From Herbaspirillum autotrophicum (GTDB lineage Bacteria; Pseudomonadota; Gammaproteobacteria; Burkholderiales; Burkholderiaceae_D), in the NCBI RefSeq assembly GCF_001189915.1, contig NZ_LFLS01000007.1, forward strand, positions 124,001 to 188,000: DNA of 64,000 nt. The letters run 5' to 3'. Below, piece after piece: positions 16,948 to 24,641 of the stretch (within the stretch, counting starts at the first letter, position 1; each line of letters begins with the position of its first letter). The translations under genes were made by a program, and so were the position numbers. The notes under the pieces are model-generated. The model worked only from the letters and a program-made list of their open reading frames with translations. It did no database searches and was not told where the DNA came from.

Positions 16948-18036
16948 ATGGCATCAGTAATTAACACCAATATTGCGTCGCTTAACACGCAACGCAACCT
17001 GAACACATCGCAATCGTCGCTGAATACTTCGATCCAACGTTTGTCCTCCGGTTTGCGTGTCAACAGCGCCAAGGACGATGCAGCCGGCCTGGCAATTGCC
17101 GACCGCATGAATTCGCAGATCAAGGGTCTGGCCGTTGCGCAACGCAACGCCAACGACGGTATCTCGCTGGCACAAACTGCTGAAGGCGCACTGAGCAAGG
17201 TTACTGACAACCTGCAACGTATGCGTGAACTGGCTGTGCAAGCAACCAACGGTTCCAACGGTGCACAAGACCGCGCCACACTGAACAACGAATACAAGCA
17301 ACTGTCGGACGAAGTGTTCCGCGTCCTGAACGGCACTACATTCAACGGCCAGAACCTGTTCACAGGTACCGGTTCGGGCGCCAGCGCTGGCGTCGGCTCC
17401 GACAACACATCCGCCTCCGCAGCACTGTCGCTGACCTTCCAGGTCGGCGCCAACGTGGTCGACGGCAAACTGAATGACCAGATCAGCATTTCGCTGGGCG
17501 ACCTGTCCAACGATAAATCGATCGCTGATGTCGTTGGTACCAGCGCCAAGGGCCTGATCGGTCTGGGCGACCAAACCAGCGTCACGACCGCGCAAACCGC
17601 TTACACAACTGCCAAGGCAGCTCTGGATAATCTGTTTGCAACCGGTTCGACACTGACTTCGACAGCGCTGGCTTCGTCGGCTGTGTCACTGCAAGCGACT
17701 ATCGACAGCGCCAAGCTGACACTGGACAAGGCAATTGCCGATCCGACAGCACAAAGCGATGCCGCCAAGGCGATCAAGAACCTGGACAAGGCCATCAGCG
17801 TGATTTCGTCCAAGCGCGCAGAGTTCGGTGCAGTACAAAACCGTTTCGACGCCGTGATCAGCAACTTGCAAATTTCCAGCGAAAACATCACATCGTCGCG
17901 CAGCCGTATCATGGATGCCGACTTCGCTTCGGAAACTGCCAACCTGACCCGCGCGCAGATTCTGCAACAAGCTGGTACGGCAATGTTGGCGCAGGCGAAC
18001 TCTGCTCCTAACAACGTCCTGTCGCTGCTGAAGTAA
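16948..18036 (+). CDS. fliC: Flagellin
   Basis: The 362-residue filament subunit, exported unfolded through the flagellar type III system. The N-terminal D0/D1 helices (ASVINTNIASLNTQRNLN, then SSGLRVNSAKDDAAGLAIAD) and the C-terminal D1/D0 helices (FASETANLTRAQILQQAG, ending NVLSLLK) are highly conserved. The variable central part (about residues 150-270) is short and rich in Ser/Thr/Ala, which could be glycosylated. AGGAG precedes the ATG by 7 nt, and transcription is from a sigma-28 promoter. This is the only flagellin gene in the window. Confidence 0.97.
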   Translation: MASVINTNIASLNTQRNLNTSQSSLNTSIQRLSSGLRVNSAKDDAAGLAIADRMNSQIKGLAVAQRNANDGISLAQTAEGALSKVTDNLQRMRELAVQATNGSNGAQDRATLNNEYKQLSDEVFRVLNGTTFNGQNLFTGTGSGASAGVGSDNTSASAALSLTFQVGANVVDGKLNDQISISLGDLSNDKSIADVVGTSAKGLIGLGDQTSVTTAQTAYTTAKAALDNLFATGSTLTSTALASSAVSLQATIDSAKLTLDKAIADPTAQSDAAKAIKNLDKAISVISSKRAEFGAVQNRFDAVISNLQISSENITSSRSRIMDADFASETANLTRAQILQQAGTAMLAQANSAPNNVLSLLK

Positions 18037-18060
18037 TTCTGAGCAATATGTAGGATGATG

Positions 18061-18088
18061 TGCGGAGAATATGCAAGTATTCTCCGCA
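18061..18088 (+). terminator. Hairpin between fliC and flaG
   Basis: TGCGGAGAATA (18061-18071) pairs perfectly with TATTCTCCGCA (18078-18088) around a six-base loop, 25 bases after the fliC stop. The following bases are only moderately T-rich, so it may be a partial terminator or an mRNA 3'-end stabiliser that lets some transcription reach flaG. Confidence 0.65.
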
Positions 18089-18113
18089 TATTCCTTTAAC
18101 AAGGAGTCATGCC

Positions 18114-18473
18114 ATGTCAATTTCCCCACTCAACATCACTACTTCCGGCGACGCCGGGGCCTATGCGCCAGCACCAGTTGCCGGCAACCGCCCTGACCCG
18201 ATCGTTTCGGCAGGTGCGCCGGCTGCCACTCCGCAAGTCAAGCGCTCTACCGAAGCCGATGTCGCCAATGCCGTAGATACACTCAACAGCTTTGCCGCCA
18301 CTGCTGCTGCTGCACTGAATTTCTCGACCGACAAGGAATCGGGCAAGACCATTGTGAAAGTCGTCGATACCGCGACCGACCAATTGATCCGCCAGATCCC
18401 GAGTGAAGAAGCGATTGCAATTTCACACTCGATCGACAAGATGCAGGGTTTGCTGGTGAATCAAAAAGCCTGA
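18114..18473 (+). CDS. flaG: FlaG family protein
   Basis: A 119-residue protein of the FlaG family. It has a disordered Ala/Pro-rich N-terminus, then the conserved core (LNFSTDKESGKTIVKVVD followed by TDQLIRQIPSEEAI). FlaG proteins are encoded between flagellin and fliD in many bacteria and influence filament length. The ATG at 18114 follows AAGGAG at 7 nt; an earlier in-frame ATG lies inside the fliC hairpin region and is rejected. Confidence 0.9.
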   Translation: MSISPLNITTSGDAGAYAPAPVAGNRPDPIVSAGAPAATPQVKRSTEADVANAVDTLNSFAATAAAALNFSTDKESGKTIVKVVDTATDQLIRQIPSEEAIAISHSIDKMQGLLVNQKA

Positions 18474-18730
18474 GTCTGCTACGAACTACTGCGGCAATGG
18501 AGGCCTGATGGACGGTTTGAACCGTTCAGCGAGGCCGGCTATGCCCAGCGACGGTAGTTCATAACAGATTTGCAATGCTTTTTGCCATCTGTTCACGCCT
18601 TTGACCGGATGGCAAATTATGACCATAGCGGTTATTCTCGGAGGATAATGCCTGCGCACAATATCGACGCGGCAACCTCGGCAGAGGTCCGCCCGACATG
18701 ACCGTGGCACGCGTAAAACAGGAGAATTAA

Positions 18731-20779
18731 ATGGCATCAGGGACAATTTCCTCACCAGGGGCCGGCAACACCGGCCTCGACGTCGCTGGCATCGTCGCCA
18801 AACTGATGCAGGCGGAGAACACCAAGCTGGATCCGCTCACCAAGCAGGCAACCAGCTACAACACGCTCCTGTCGGCCTACGGCAACCTGAAAAGCGCGCT
18901 GTCGACTTATCAGTCCGCCATCAAAGGCCTGACCAGCGCCACCTTCAGCGCCCAGAAATCCACCGTCAACAATACCGGTACTGCCCCCACCGGCAGCACC
19001 CTGACGACCGACGCCTTCACTGCGGACGTCAACACCGATGACGCCACCAAGATCAAATCGCAGAAATTGCAGAGCAAGGGCTTTCCCAGCTCGGCCGTTT
19101 TCAACGCCGGTGATTCGATGGCCATCAAGATCGGCACCAACCAGCCGGTGTTCATCACTTTGGGCGGCGATGCCACACTGACCGGCCTGCGCGACACCAT
19201 CAACAATTCCAAAGCCGGCGTCAGCGCCTCGATCGTCACGGATGACCAGGGCAGCCATCTGGTGTTCGAATCGCAGACCGGCGGCACCGCCAACACCATC
19301 AAGATCACCTCGAACAACAGCCTGTCGGATTTTGCCTATGGCGGTGCCAGCGACACCACCACCTCGGTCAAACAGATTCAGGCCGCGCAAGACCAGACGG
19401 CAGCAGCCTCCGGCAATTACGACATCAGCATTTCACAGCTGGCATCGGCGCAGAAACTGAAATCGCCTGGCTACGATGCCGGCGCGACTTTCGATACCGG
19501 TATTCTGGCGATCAAGACCGGCGCCAATTCCACTGCCATCATCAAGCCAGCCTCCAACACACTGGCTGGTATCCGCGATGCGATCAATGCCAGTACCGAT
19601 GCCGGCGTAACCGCCACCATCGTCAATGACGGCTCCAAATCCCATCTGGTTCTGACAGCCAAGGATTCGGGCGCAGTGAATTCGGTCAAGATCACCGGCA
19701 CCGAAAGCTTTGCCGGCCTGTCATTCGACCCGAGCGCCACCATCACTTCGCCGGGCATCACGCCAGGACAAGCATTCGCCAGCGGCGCACTGACACTCAA
19801 CGTCGGCGGCAGCGACATCACCATCAATCCGGGCGTCACACCGCCGGCCACGCAGCCGGCGCTGGCCGACATCATGGCCGCGATCAATACCGCCGGCAAC
19901 GGCGCCGTTACCGCCAGCATCACCAACGACGGCACCAACGACCATCTGGTCCTCAAGCCCACCGGCAGCAACTCGGTATCGCTCAACGGCAGCGGCGACT
20001 ATACCGCCCTGACCGGCAACCAGATGGGCCAGCTGTCGGCCGCGCAGGACGCCAAGCTGACCATTGACGGCGTAGCCGTCACCAGCAAGTCGAACAAGGT
20101 CACCGATGCCATTTCCGGCGTGACGCTGAATCTGTCCAAGGTCACCACCGCCAATGACAAGATGTCGCTCAATATCGCCAACGACAATACCGGCGTACAA
20201 ACCACCGCGACCAGTTTCGTCACTGCCTACAACACGCTGGTCAAGACCATCAATGGCATGATGACCTACACTCCGGCAGCCAACCTCGGCGATGCCGGCA
20301 CCTCCGGACCGCTGTATGGCGAAACCTCGGTATCGTCACTGATCGGCCAGATGCGTCAGGCACTGATCCAGTCGGTGCCGGGCGGCGGCTCGATCCAGAC
20401 CTTGTCCGACATCGGCATTTCGTTCCAGAAAGATGGCACGCTGGCAAGCGATGCCACCAAATTGCTGAAAGCCACGACCGACAACTTCGCTGGTATACAG
20501 AATTTGTTTACGTCGACCAACGGCATCGTCACCAAATTGAATACGTTCATGACGGGCGTACTGGCAGACGATGGTATGATCGCTACCAAGACCAATGGCA
20601 TCAAAACCAGTCTCAAGATCAATACGGATCGCACCACTGCCATGCAGGCGCGACTGAATTCGCTGCAAGACTCCTACACCACGCAATTCAACAATCTGAA
20701 TTTGACACTGGCCAACATGAACAGCACGCAAAGCTACCTGACTCAGCAGCTGGCAGCATTGGCAAAGAGCACCGGATAA
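18731..20779 (+). CDS. fliD: Filament cap protein FliD (HAP2)
   Basis: 682 residues, clearly longer than the ~470 of E. coli. FliD caps the growing filament and helps flagellin fold into it. The N-terminal SPGAGNTGLDVAGIVAKLMQ and the C-terminal coiled region (TTAMQARLNSLQDSYTTQFN) are family hallmarks. The extra length comes from three similar segments, roughly residues 112-205, 241-335 and 339-428, each with a LxxIxDAIN-like helix followed by AxIVxDxxxxHLV. AGGAG precedes the ATG. The 257-base gap before it carries no clear sigma-28 site. Confidence 0.95.
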   Translation: MASGTISSPGAGNTGLDVAGIVAKLMQAENTKLDPLTKQATSYNTLLSAYGNLKSALSTYQSAIKGLTSATFSAQKSTVNNTGTAPTGSTLTTDAFTADVNTDDATKIKSQKLQSKGFPSSAVFNAGDSMAIKIGTNQPVFITLGGDATLTGLRDTINNSKAGVSASIVTDDQGSHLVFESQTGGTANTIKITSNNSLSDFAYGGASDTTTSVKQIQAAQDQTAAASGNYDISISQLASAQKLKSPGYDAGATFDTGILAIKTGANSTAIIKPASNTLAGIRDAINASTDAGVTATIVNDGSKSHLVLTAKDSGAVNSVKITGTESFAGLSFDPSATITSPGITPGQAFASGALTLNVGGSDITINPGVTPPATQPALADIMAAINTAGNGAVTASITNDGTNDHLVLKPTGSNSVSLNGSGDYTALTGNQMGQLSAAQDAKLTIDGVAVTSKSNKVTDAISGVTLNLSKVTTANDKMSLNIANDNTGVQTTATSFVTAYNTLVKTINGMMTYTPAANLGDAGTSGPLYGETSVSSLIGQMRQALIQSVPGGGSIQTLSDIGISFQKDGTLASDATKLLKATTDNFAGIQNLFTSTNGIVTKLNTFMTGVLADDGMIATKTNGIKTSLKINTDRTTAMQARLNSLQDSYTTQFNNLNLTLANMNSTQSYLTQQLAALAKSTG

Positions 20780-20821
20780 TACAAGCAGACTGTTTATTTC
20801 TGTCTACGCGAGGAGAATACA

Positions 20822-21286
20822 ATGTTCGGATCGACACAACGCGGTGCCAATGCGTACGCCAACATCGGCGTCGAGACCGGCGTGATCGCGGCCAGCCCGC
20901 ACAAGTTGATCACCATGTTGCTCGATGGCGCGCTGGTGGCCATTGCCATGAGCCAGAAATACATGAAAGCCGGCGACATCAAGAACAAGGGCGAGTCGAT
21001 TACCAAGGCCATCCTGATCGTTGACAATGGCCTGCGTGCCAGCCTGAACAAGGCGGTCGGCGGCGAAATTGCCCTTAATCTGGACTCACTGTATGAATAC
21101 ATGAGCCGCCAGCTGTTTACCGCAAATCTGAAGAACTCGCCGGAAATTCTGGATGAAGTGCATGGTTTGCTGGAAGAACTGCGCGGCGCGTGGGAAGCCA
21201 TTGGCCCCAACGGCGGCGCATCGCAACCATCAACAGCCGGCATGGCCGCCAATCAGGAAAACCAGATCAGCTACGCGAAAGCATAA
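20822..21286 (+). CDS. fliS: Flagellin export chaperone FliS
   Basis: A 154-residue cytoplasmic chaperone that binds the C-terminus of flagellin and delivers it to the export gate. Family signatures are ANIGVETGVIAASPHKLI and LITMLLDGALVAI near the start, with the NLDSLYEYMSRQL helix. The C-terminal tail (GGASQPSTAG onward) is longer than in E. coli. GAGGAG lies before the ATG. It is followed 5 bases later by the FliT-like gene. Confidence 0.95.
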   Translation: MFGSTQRGANAYANIGVETGVIAASPHKLITMLLDGALVAIAMSQKYMKAGDIKNKGESITKAILIVDNGLRASLNKAVGGEIALNLDSLYEYMSRQLFTANLKNSPEILDEVHGLLEELRGAWEAIGPNGGASQPSTAGMAANQENQISYAKA

Positions 21287-21291
21287 TCATA

Positions 21292-21627
21292 ATGGACAGC
21301 GCCGAAGTCCTCGCCCTCTACGAATCCGTGGCCGACCTGACCAATCAGATGCTGGTGGCGGCCCGCGACAGCAAATGGAATGTGCTGGCTGAGCTCGAAG
21401 TGCGTTGCGCACAACACGTCAACCGCCTCAAGCAACATGAATCTCTGGTCACGATGTCCGACGACAACCGTGAACGCAAGGTTGCCATCATCAAGAAAAT
21501 CCTCGAACACGACCGCGACATCCGCGATCTGACCGAACCGGGACTCAAGCAGTTATCGGCCCTGATCCAAAATACCAGCACTGAGCGCAAACTGGCCAAA
21601 ACTTACGGCATGACGCCCGGAGGTTGA
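21292..21627 (+). CDS. fliT: FliT-like flagellar chaperone
   Basis: A 111-residue, all-helical, charged protein starting MDSAEVLALYESVADLTNQM. Size, helix pattern and position directly after fliS match FliT, the export chaperone of FliD that in enterobacteria also represses FlhDC. Sequence similarity to FliT is always weak, so the call rests partly on context. The ATG at 21292 is preferred to an earlier frame opening inside fliS. Confidence 0.8.
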   Translation: MDSAEVLALYESVADLTNQMLVAARDSKWNVLAELEVRCAQHVNRLKQHESLVTMSDDNRERKVAIIKKILEHDRDIRDLTEPGLKQLSALIQNTSTERKLAKTYGMTPGG

Positions 21628-21629
21628 CG

Positions 21630-22790
21630 ATGCTGCCGCGGGTCGATGTCGCCAATATCGTGCAGCCGGTGGCCGCGATTGAGGCGCCCACCGCGACGCT
21701 GGCCGTTGCCGATGCCAAGCAGGAGGCGTTCAGCCGCCTCGCGCAGATTGCCATCGGACAGCAAATGCAAGGCAAGGTACTGTCCTTGTTCAATGACGGC
21801 ACTTATCTGGTGCGCATTGCCAATACCGCCGCCCGCATGGTGCTGCCCACCAGCACCCGCACCGGCGACTCGATGCTGCTGACGCTGGTCAGCAAAGACC
21901 CCCGCCCGACCTTTCTGATGGGCGAAAGCCAGCCCGCCGAAGAAGGTGACACCGTCACGCTCAGCCCGGGCGGACGGCAAATGGAAAAAGACCTGCAATC
22001 GTTGCGCACCGCCCAGCGCGACATGACCGGAACGATCGGCAAAAACGATGCACTGGAAGTGGTGGATGGCAAGTCAGGGCAAGCACCGGCCAACAATCCG
22101 CAAGCCAGCAGCACCACCTCACTGAGCGCCGCCGGCAAACTGATCGATACGCTGTTGCAAGCGTCCCAGCACGGCAATGTCTCCAATGCCATTGCAGGCA
22201 AAACGCCGCTGATCCCCTCACCTGCCGTCAGCACCACGCAACTGGCAGGCGCGCTGCATGATGGCGTGACGCTGAGCGGCGTCTTTTACGAGTCGCACGT
22301 TGCAGCCTGGAGCGAAGGCAAACGCCCGGTCGCCGAACTGCTCAAGGAGCCCCAGGCGCAACTCGGCCCCAAGACCGGCGCCACCAGCGACCTGCTCACC
22401 AGCAACGATCCGGCCCACACCCAGCTCGGGCAAATCATCAATCTGCAGCTCAATGCACTGGAACAACATCGCGTTACCTGGCAAGGCGAAGTCTGGCCCG
22501 GTCAGCACATGGAATGGGACATCAGCCAGGAGCATCGGCAAGAGAACGGCGCTCAGGAAGATGAAACAGCACCGACCTGGCACAGCGTGGTGCGCTTCAA
22601 CTTCGAACACCTGGGTGCGGTCTCCGCTTCCATTCGCCTGGTTGGGCAACAGATTCACATGCAGGTAAGCACCAGTAATGACAATGCCGCCGCGGCGCTG
22701 CGCGCCAATGGCAATTTGCTGACCGAGGCCATGAGCGCGGCCGGCACCTCGCTGGACTCACTGATTGTGAAGCAGGATGGAGAAGCCTAA
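21630..22790 (+). CDS. Second FliK-like protein (Flg_hook C-terminal domain)
   Basis: A 386-residue protein with a low-complexity middle and a C-terminal region resembling the FliK type III specificity-switch domain (VVRFNFEHLGAVSASIRLVG and LTEAMSAAGTSLDSLIV). A standard fliK lies at 30140-31402, so this is an additional member. It is encoded directly before an FlhB-C-terminal-like protein (14-base overlap), an arrangement like Bacillus ylqG-ylqH. Its function is unknown; competition with or fine-tuning of the hook-to-filament switch is conceivable. The ATG at 21630 has GGAGG at 6 nt. Confidence 0.75.
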   Translation: MLPRVDVANIVQPVAAIEAPTATLAVADAKQEAFSRLAQIAIGQQMQGKVLSLFNDGTYLVRIANTAARMVLPTSTRTGDSMLLTLVSKDPRPTFLMGESQPAEEGDTVTLSPGGRQMEKDLQSLRTAQRDMTGTIGKNDALEVVDGKSGQAPANNPQASSTTSLSAAGKLIDTLLQASQHGNVSNAIAGKTPLIPSPAVSTTQLAGALHDGVTLSGVFYESHVAAWSEGKRPVAELLKEPQAQLGPKTGATSDLLTSNDPAHTQLGQIINLQLNALEQHRVTWQGEVWPGQHMEWDISQEHRQENGAQEDETAPTWHSVVRFNFEHLGAVSASIRLVGQQIHMQVSTSNDNAAAALRANGNLLTEAMSAAGTSLDSLIVKQDGEA

Positions 22791-23058
22791 GTATCAGTCG
22801 GCGGTAGCGCTGGCCTACAACACCACGCAAGCGGCCCCCAAAGTGGTGGCCAAAGGCAGCGGGCTGGTAGCCGAGGCAATCATCACGCGCGCCCGGGACA
22901 GCGGCGTTTTCATCCACGAATCGAAAGAGCTGGTGTCGTTGCTGATGCAAGTCGAACTTGACCAGCAAATTCCGCCGGCACTTTATCGTGCCGTAGCGGA
23001 ACTTTTGGCATGGTTATATCGTATTGAAAATATGCAATTAGACCAGCATGATGTATGA
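22777..23058 (+). CDS. FlhB C-terminal-like protein
   Basis: A 93-residue soluble protein matching only the cytoplasmic domain of FlhB: YQSAVALAYNTTQAAPKVVAKG, then ITRARDSGVFIHESKELVSLL and LYRAVAELLAWLYRIEN. The full FlhB in this window (58650-59819) has the self-cleaving NPTH at the equivalent point; here it is NTTQ (residues 15-18), so cleavage is not expected. Homologues (FhlB, YlqH) can partly replace the FlhB C-terminus in some bacteria. It is co-translated with the FliK-like gene. Confidence 0.88.
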   Translation: MEKPKYQSAVALAYNTTQAAPKVVAKGSGLVAEAIITRARDSGVFIHESKELVSLLMQVELDQQIPPALYRAVAELLAWLYRIENMQLDQHDV

Positions 23059-23070
23059 TACGAGGCTACT

Positions 23071-23892
23071 TTGAATCTGCCCGTCACAGGCAGAAATCAT
23101 CCCTTAATACCGATTTTCGACGCACAGCAAGTACAGATGGCAACCAATAACGACACCCCAGACGACAGCCCCTTCCGCGTGCACTCGCGCAGGGAAATCG
23201 TGTCCCTGCTGAGCAGCATGATGGACCGCAATCAATTGCTCAGCCTGCTGATCAAAGGTGGATCAGAGTCTGTCATCACTTCCATTCTTGATGTCGACGA
23301 CGGTCAAGATTATGTCGTTATCGACGCTGCACCGAGCGCCACGCTGAACGACCATATCCTGCAGAGCAACCGGATCGGCTTCGAAGCGCTGTACAACAAT
23401 ATCCGCATCACCTTTACCGTCACACAGGCCAAGCAGCACATGTTCCAGGGACGCCCGGCGTTCAAGGTGCAGATTCCCGAAAGTCTGGTGCGCCTGCAAC
23501 GCCGCGAGTACTTCCGTATTGCCACGCCGATTGCCAAACCGCTGCGCTGCACGTTTCGTGTCGACAATCCGGACGGTACTTTCACGACGGTGGTCACACT
23601 GCTCAACAACATCAGTGCCGGCGGCGTCGGCCTGACCGATGAAAAAAAAGTGCTGGACACCACACTGGGCCGCATCTACGACAACTGCCAGATTGAAATG
23701 ACCGACAACACGGTGGTCACCGTCAAACTGCAGGTACGCGACTGCAAGGAACTCAAGCTGGCGAGCGGCAAGACCGTCAATCGCTTCGGCTGCGAATTCA
23801 TTGATATTCCGCGCGCAATCCTGGCGGCGATTCAGCGCTTCATCACCAAGCTGGAACGCGAACAGAACGCCAAGGCATCCGGCATGCTCTGA
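23071..23892 (+). CDS. ycgR: Cyclic-di-GMP flagellar brake YcgR
   Basis: A 273-residue protein with an N-terminal YcgR domain (FRVHSRREIVSLLSSMMDRN onward) and a C-terminal PilZ domain. The c-di-GMP-binding signature is visible as RLQRREYFRI (RxxxR) and later NNISAGGVGLTD (D/NxSxxG). When loaded with c-di-GMP such proteins slow or bias the motor. The TTG at 23071 has GAGG at 5 nt; an ATG at 23137 would also give a complete family protein but lacks a ribosome site. A strong hairpin follows. Confidence 0.9.
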   Translation: MNLPVTGRNHPLIPIFDAQQVQMATNNDTPDDSPFRVHSRREIVSLLSSMMDRNQLLSLLIKGGSESVITSILDVDDGQDYVVIDAAPSATLNDHILQSNRIGFEALYNNIRITFTVTQAKQHMFQGRPAFKVQIPESLVRLQRREYFRIATPIAKPLRCTFRVDNPDGTFTTVVTLLNNISAGGVGLTDEKKVLDTTLGRIYDNCQIEMTDNTVVTVKLQVRDCKELKLASGKTVNRFGCEFIDIPRAILAAIQRFITKLEREQNAKASGML

Positions 23893-23943
23893 CCTGATCA
23901 GCGCCGCCCGGAATCCTGAGCGACGCGATCACGGCAACATAAA

Positions 23944-23978
23944 AAAGGCTGCTCTGCATTTTCATGCAGGCAGCCTTT
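23944..23978. terminator. Terminator between ycgR and fliE
   Basis: AAAGGCTGC (23944-23952) pairs with GCAGCCTTT (23970-23978), and inside it CTGCAT with ATGCAG around TTTC. The run of A before it (from 23941) gives a T tract for the leftward fliE transcript. It probably serves both convergent transcripts. Confidence 0.85.
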
Positions 23979-24011
23979 CACTTCCCACCCCTGAGTACCT
24001 TCTGCAGCGCG

Positions 24012-24362
24012 CTACACCTGCATTGTCATAATGTCACGATAGGCCGACACCAGCTTGTTGCGCACCTGGATGCTGGTTTGAAAGGAAATGCTCGCCTTTT
24101 GCATTGCGATCATGACATCCGACAGATTGACGTTGTCGTCACCCATCGAAAAACTTTGAGACATGTCCGACGATTTCTTTTGCGCGGCACTGACCTGATC
24201 CAGCGAGGATTTCAGCACGTTGGCAAAATCCACGCGCGGCGCAGGCTTTTCGGCACCGGCCACCGCCGCCACGCCCTCGACCGGCGCTACGCCACCCTGC
24301 GCCCGGGCAGCAGCAGCCTTCAACTGCGCCACCATTGCTTCGATTCTGCTGGTATCAATCAT
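24012..24362 (-). CDS. fliE: Flagellar hook-basal body protein FliE
   Basis: A 116-residue rod/MS-ring adapter, among the first export substrates. The conserved C-terminal half reads VNLSDVMIAMQKASISFQTS and IQVRNKLVSAYRDIM. The ATG at 24362 starts MIDTSRIEAMVAQL; the longer frame upstream is Cys/Arg-rich and unlike FliE. It is divergent from fliF, and the 279-base gap must hold both promoters; I see no sigma-28 site there. Confidence 0.94.
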   Translation of the reverse strand: MIDTSRIEAMVAQLKAAAARAQGGVAPVEGVAAVAGAEKPAPRVDFANVLKSSLDQVSAAQKKSSDMSQSFSMGDDNVNLSDVMIAMQKASISFQTSIQVRNKLVSAYRDIMTMQV

Positions 24363-24641
24363 GCTTACTGCCACTGTGCACCTCACTGTATTCGTCTGAA
24401 TTCGGATCCTGCCCTGCGCCTGTCCGGGACAATCGCAATTACCGCTTCTACAACGGCAGATTAGCACGCCCCAAATCCCGCCTCACCGCAATAAGCGGGG
24501 GAATTGCCATTCTGTTCCATAGATCAAATTCGCCCTCTGGCCTGACAATCCAGACTGGGCAAAAAACCTATATTCGGGCAGGGAAGCAGTGAAGCAAACA
24601 ATACATAGTCAAACATCCAGCGGCAAACGCGGGGGGAAATC

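Noticed and set aside
21630-22790. Naming the first FliK-like gene fliK
   Set aside because: The gene in the fliJ-fliL interval (30140-31402) is the canonical fliK by position; the other is paired with an FlhB-like gene instead.
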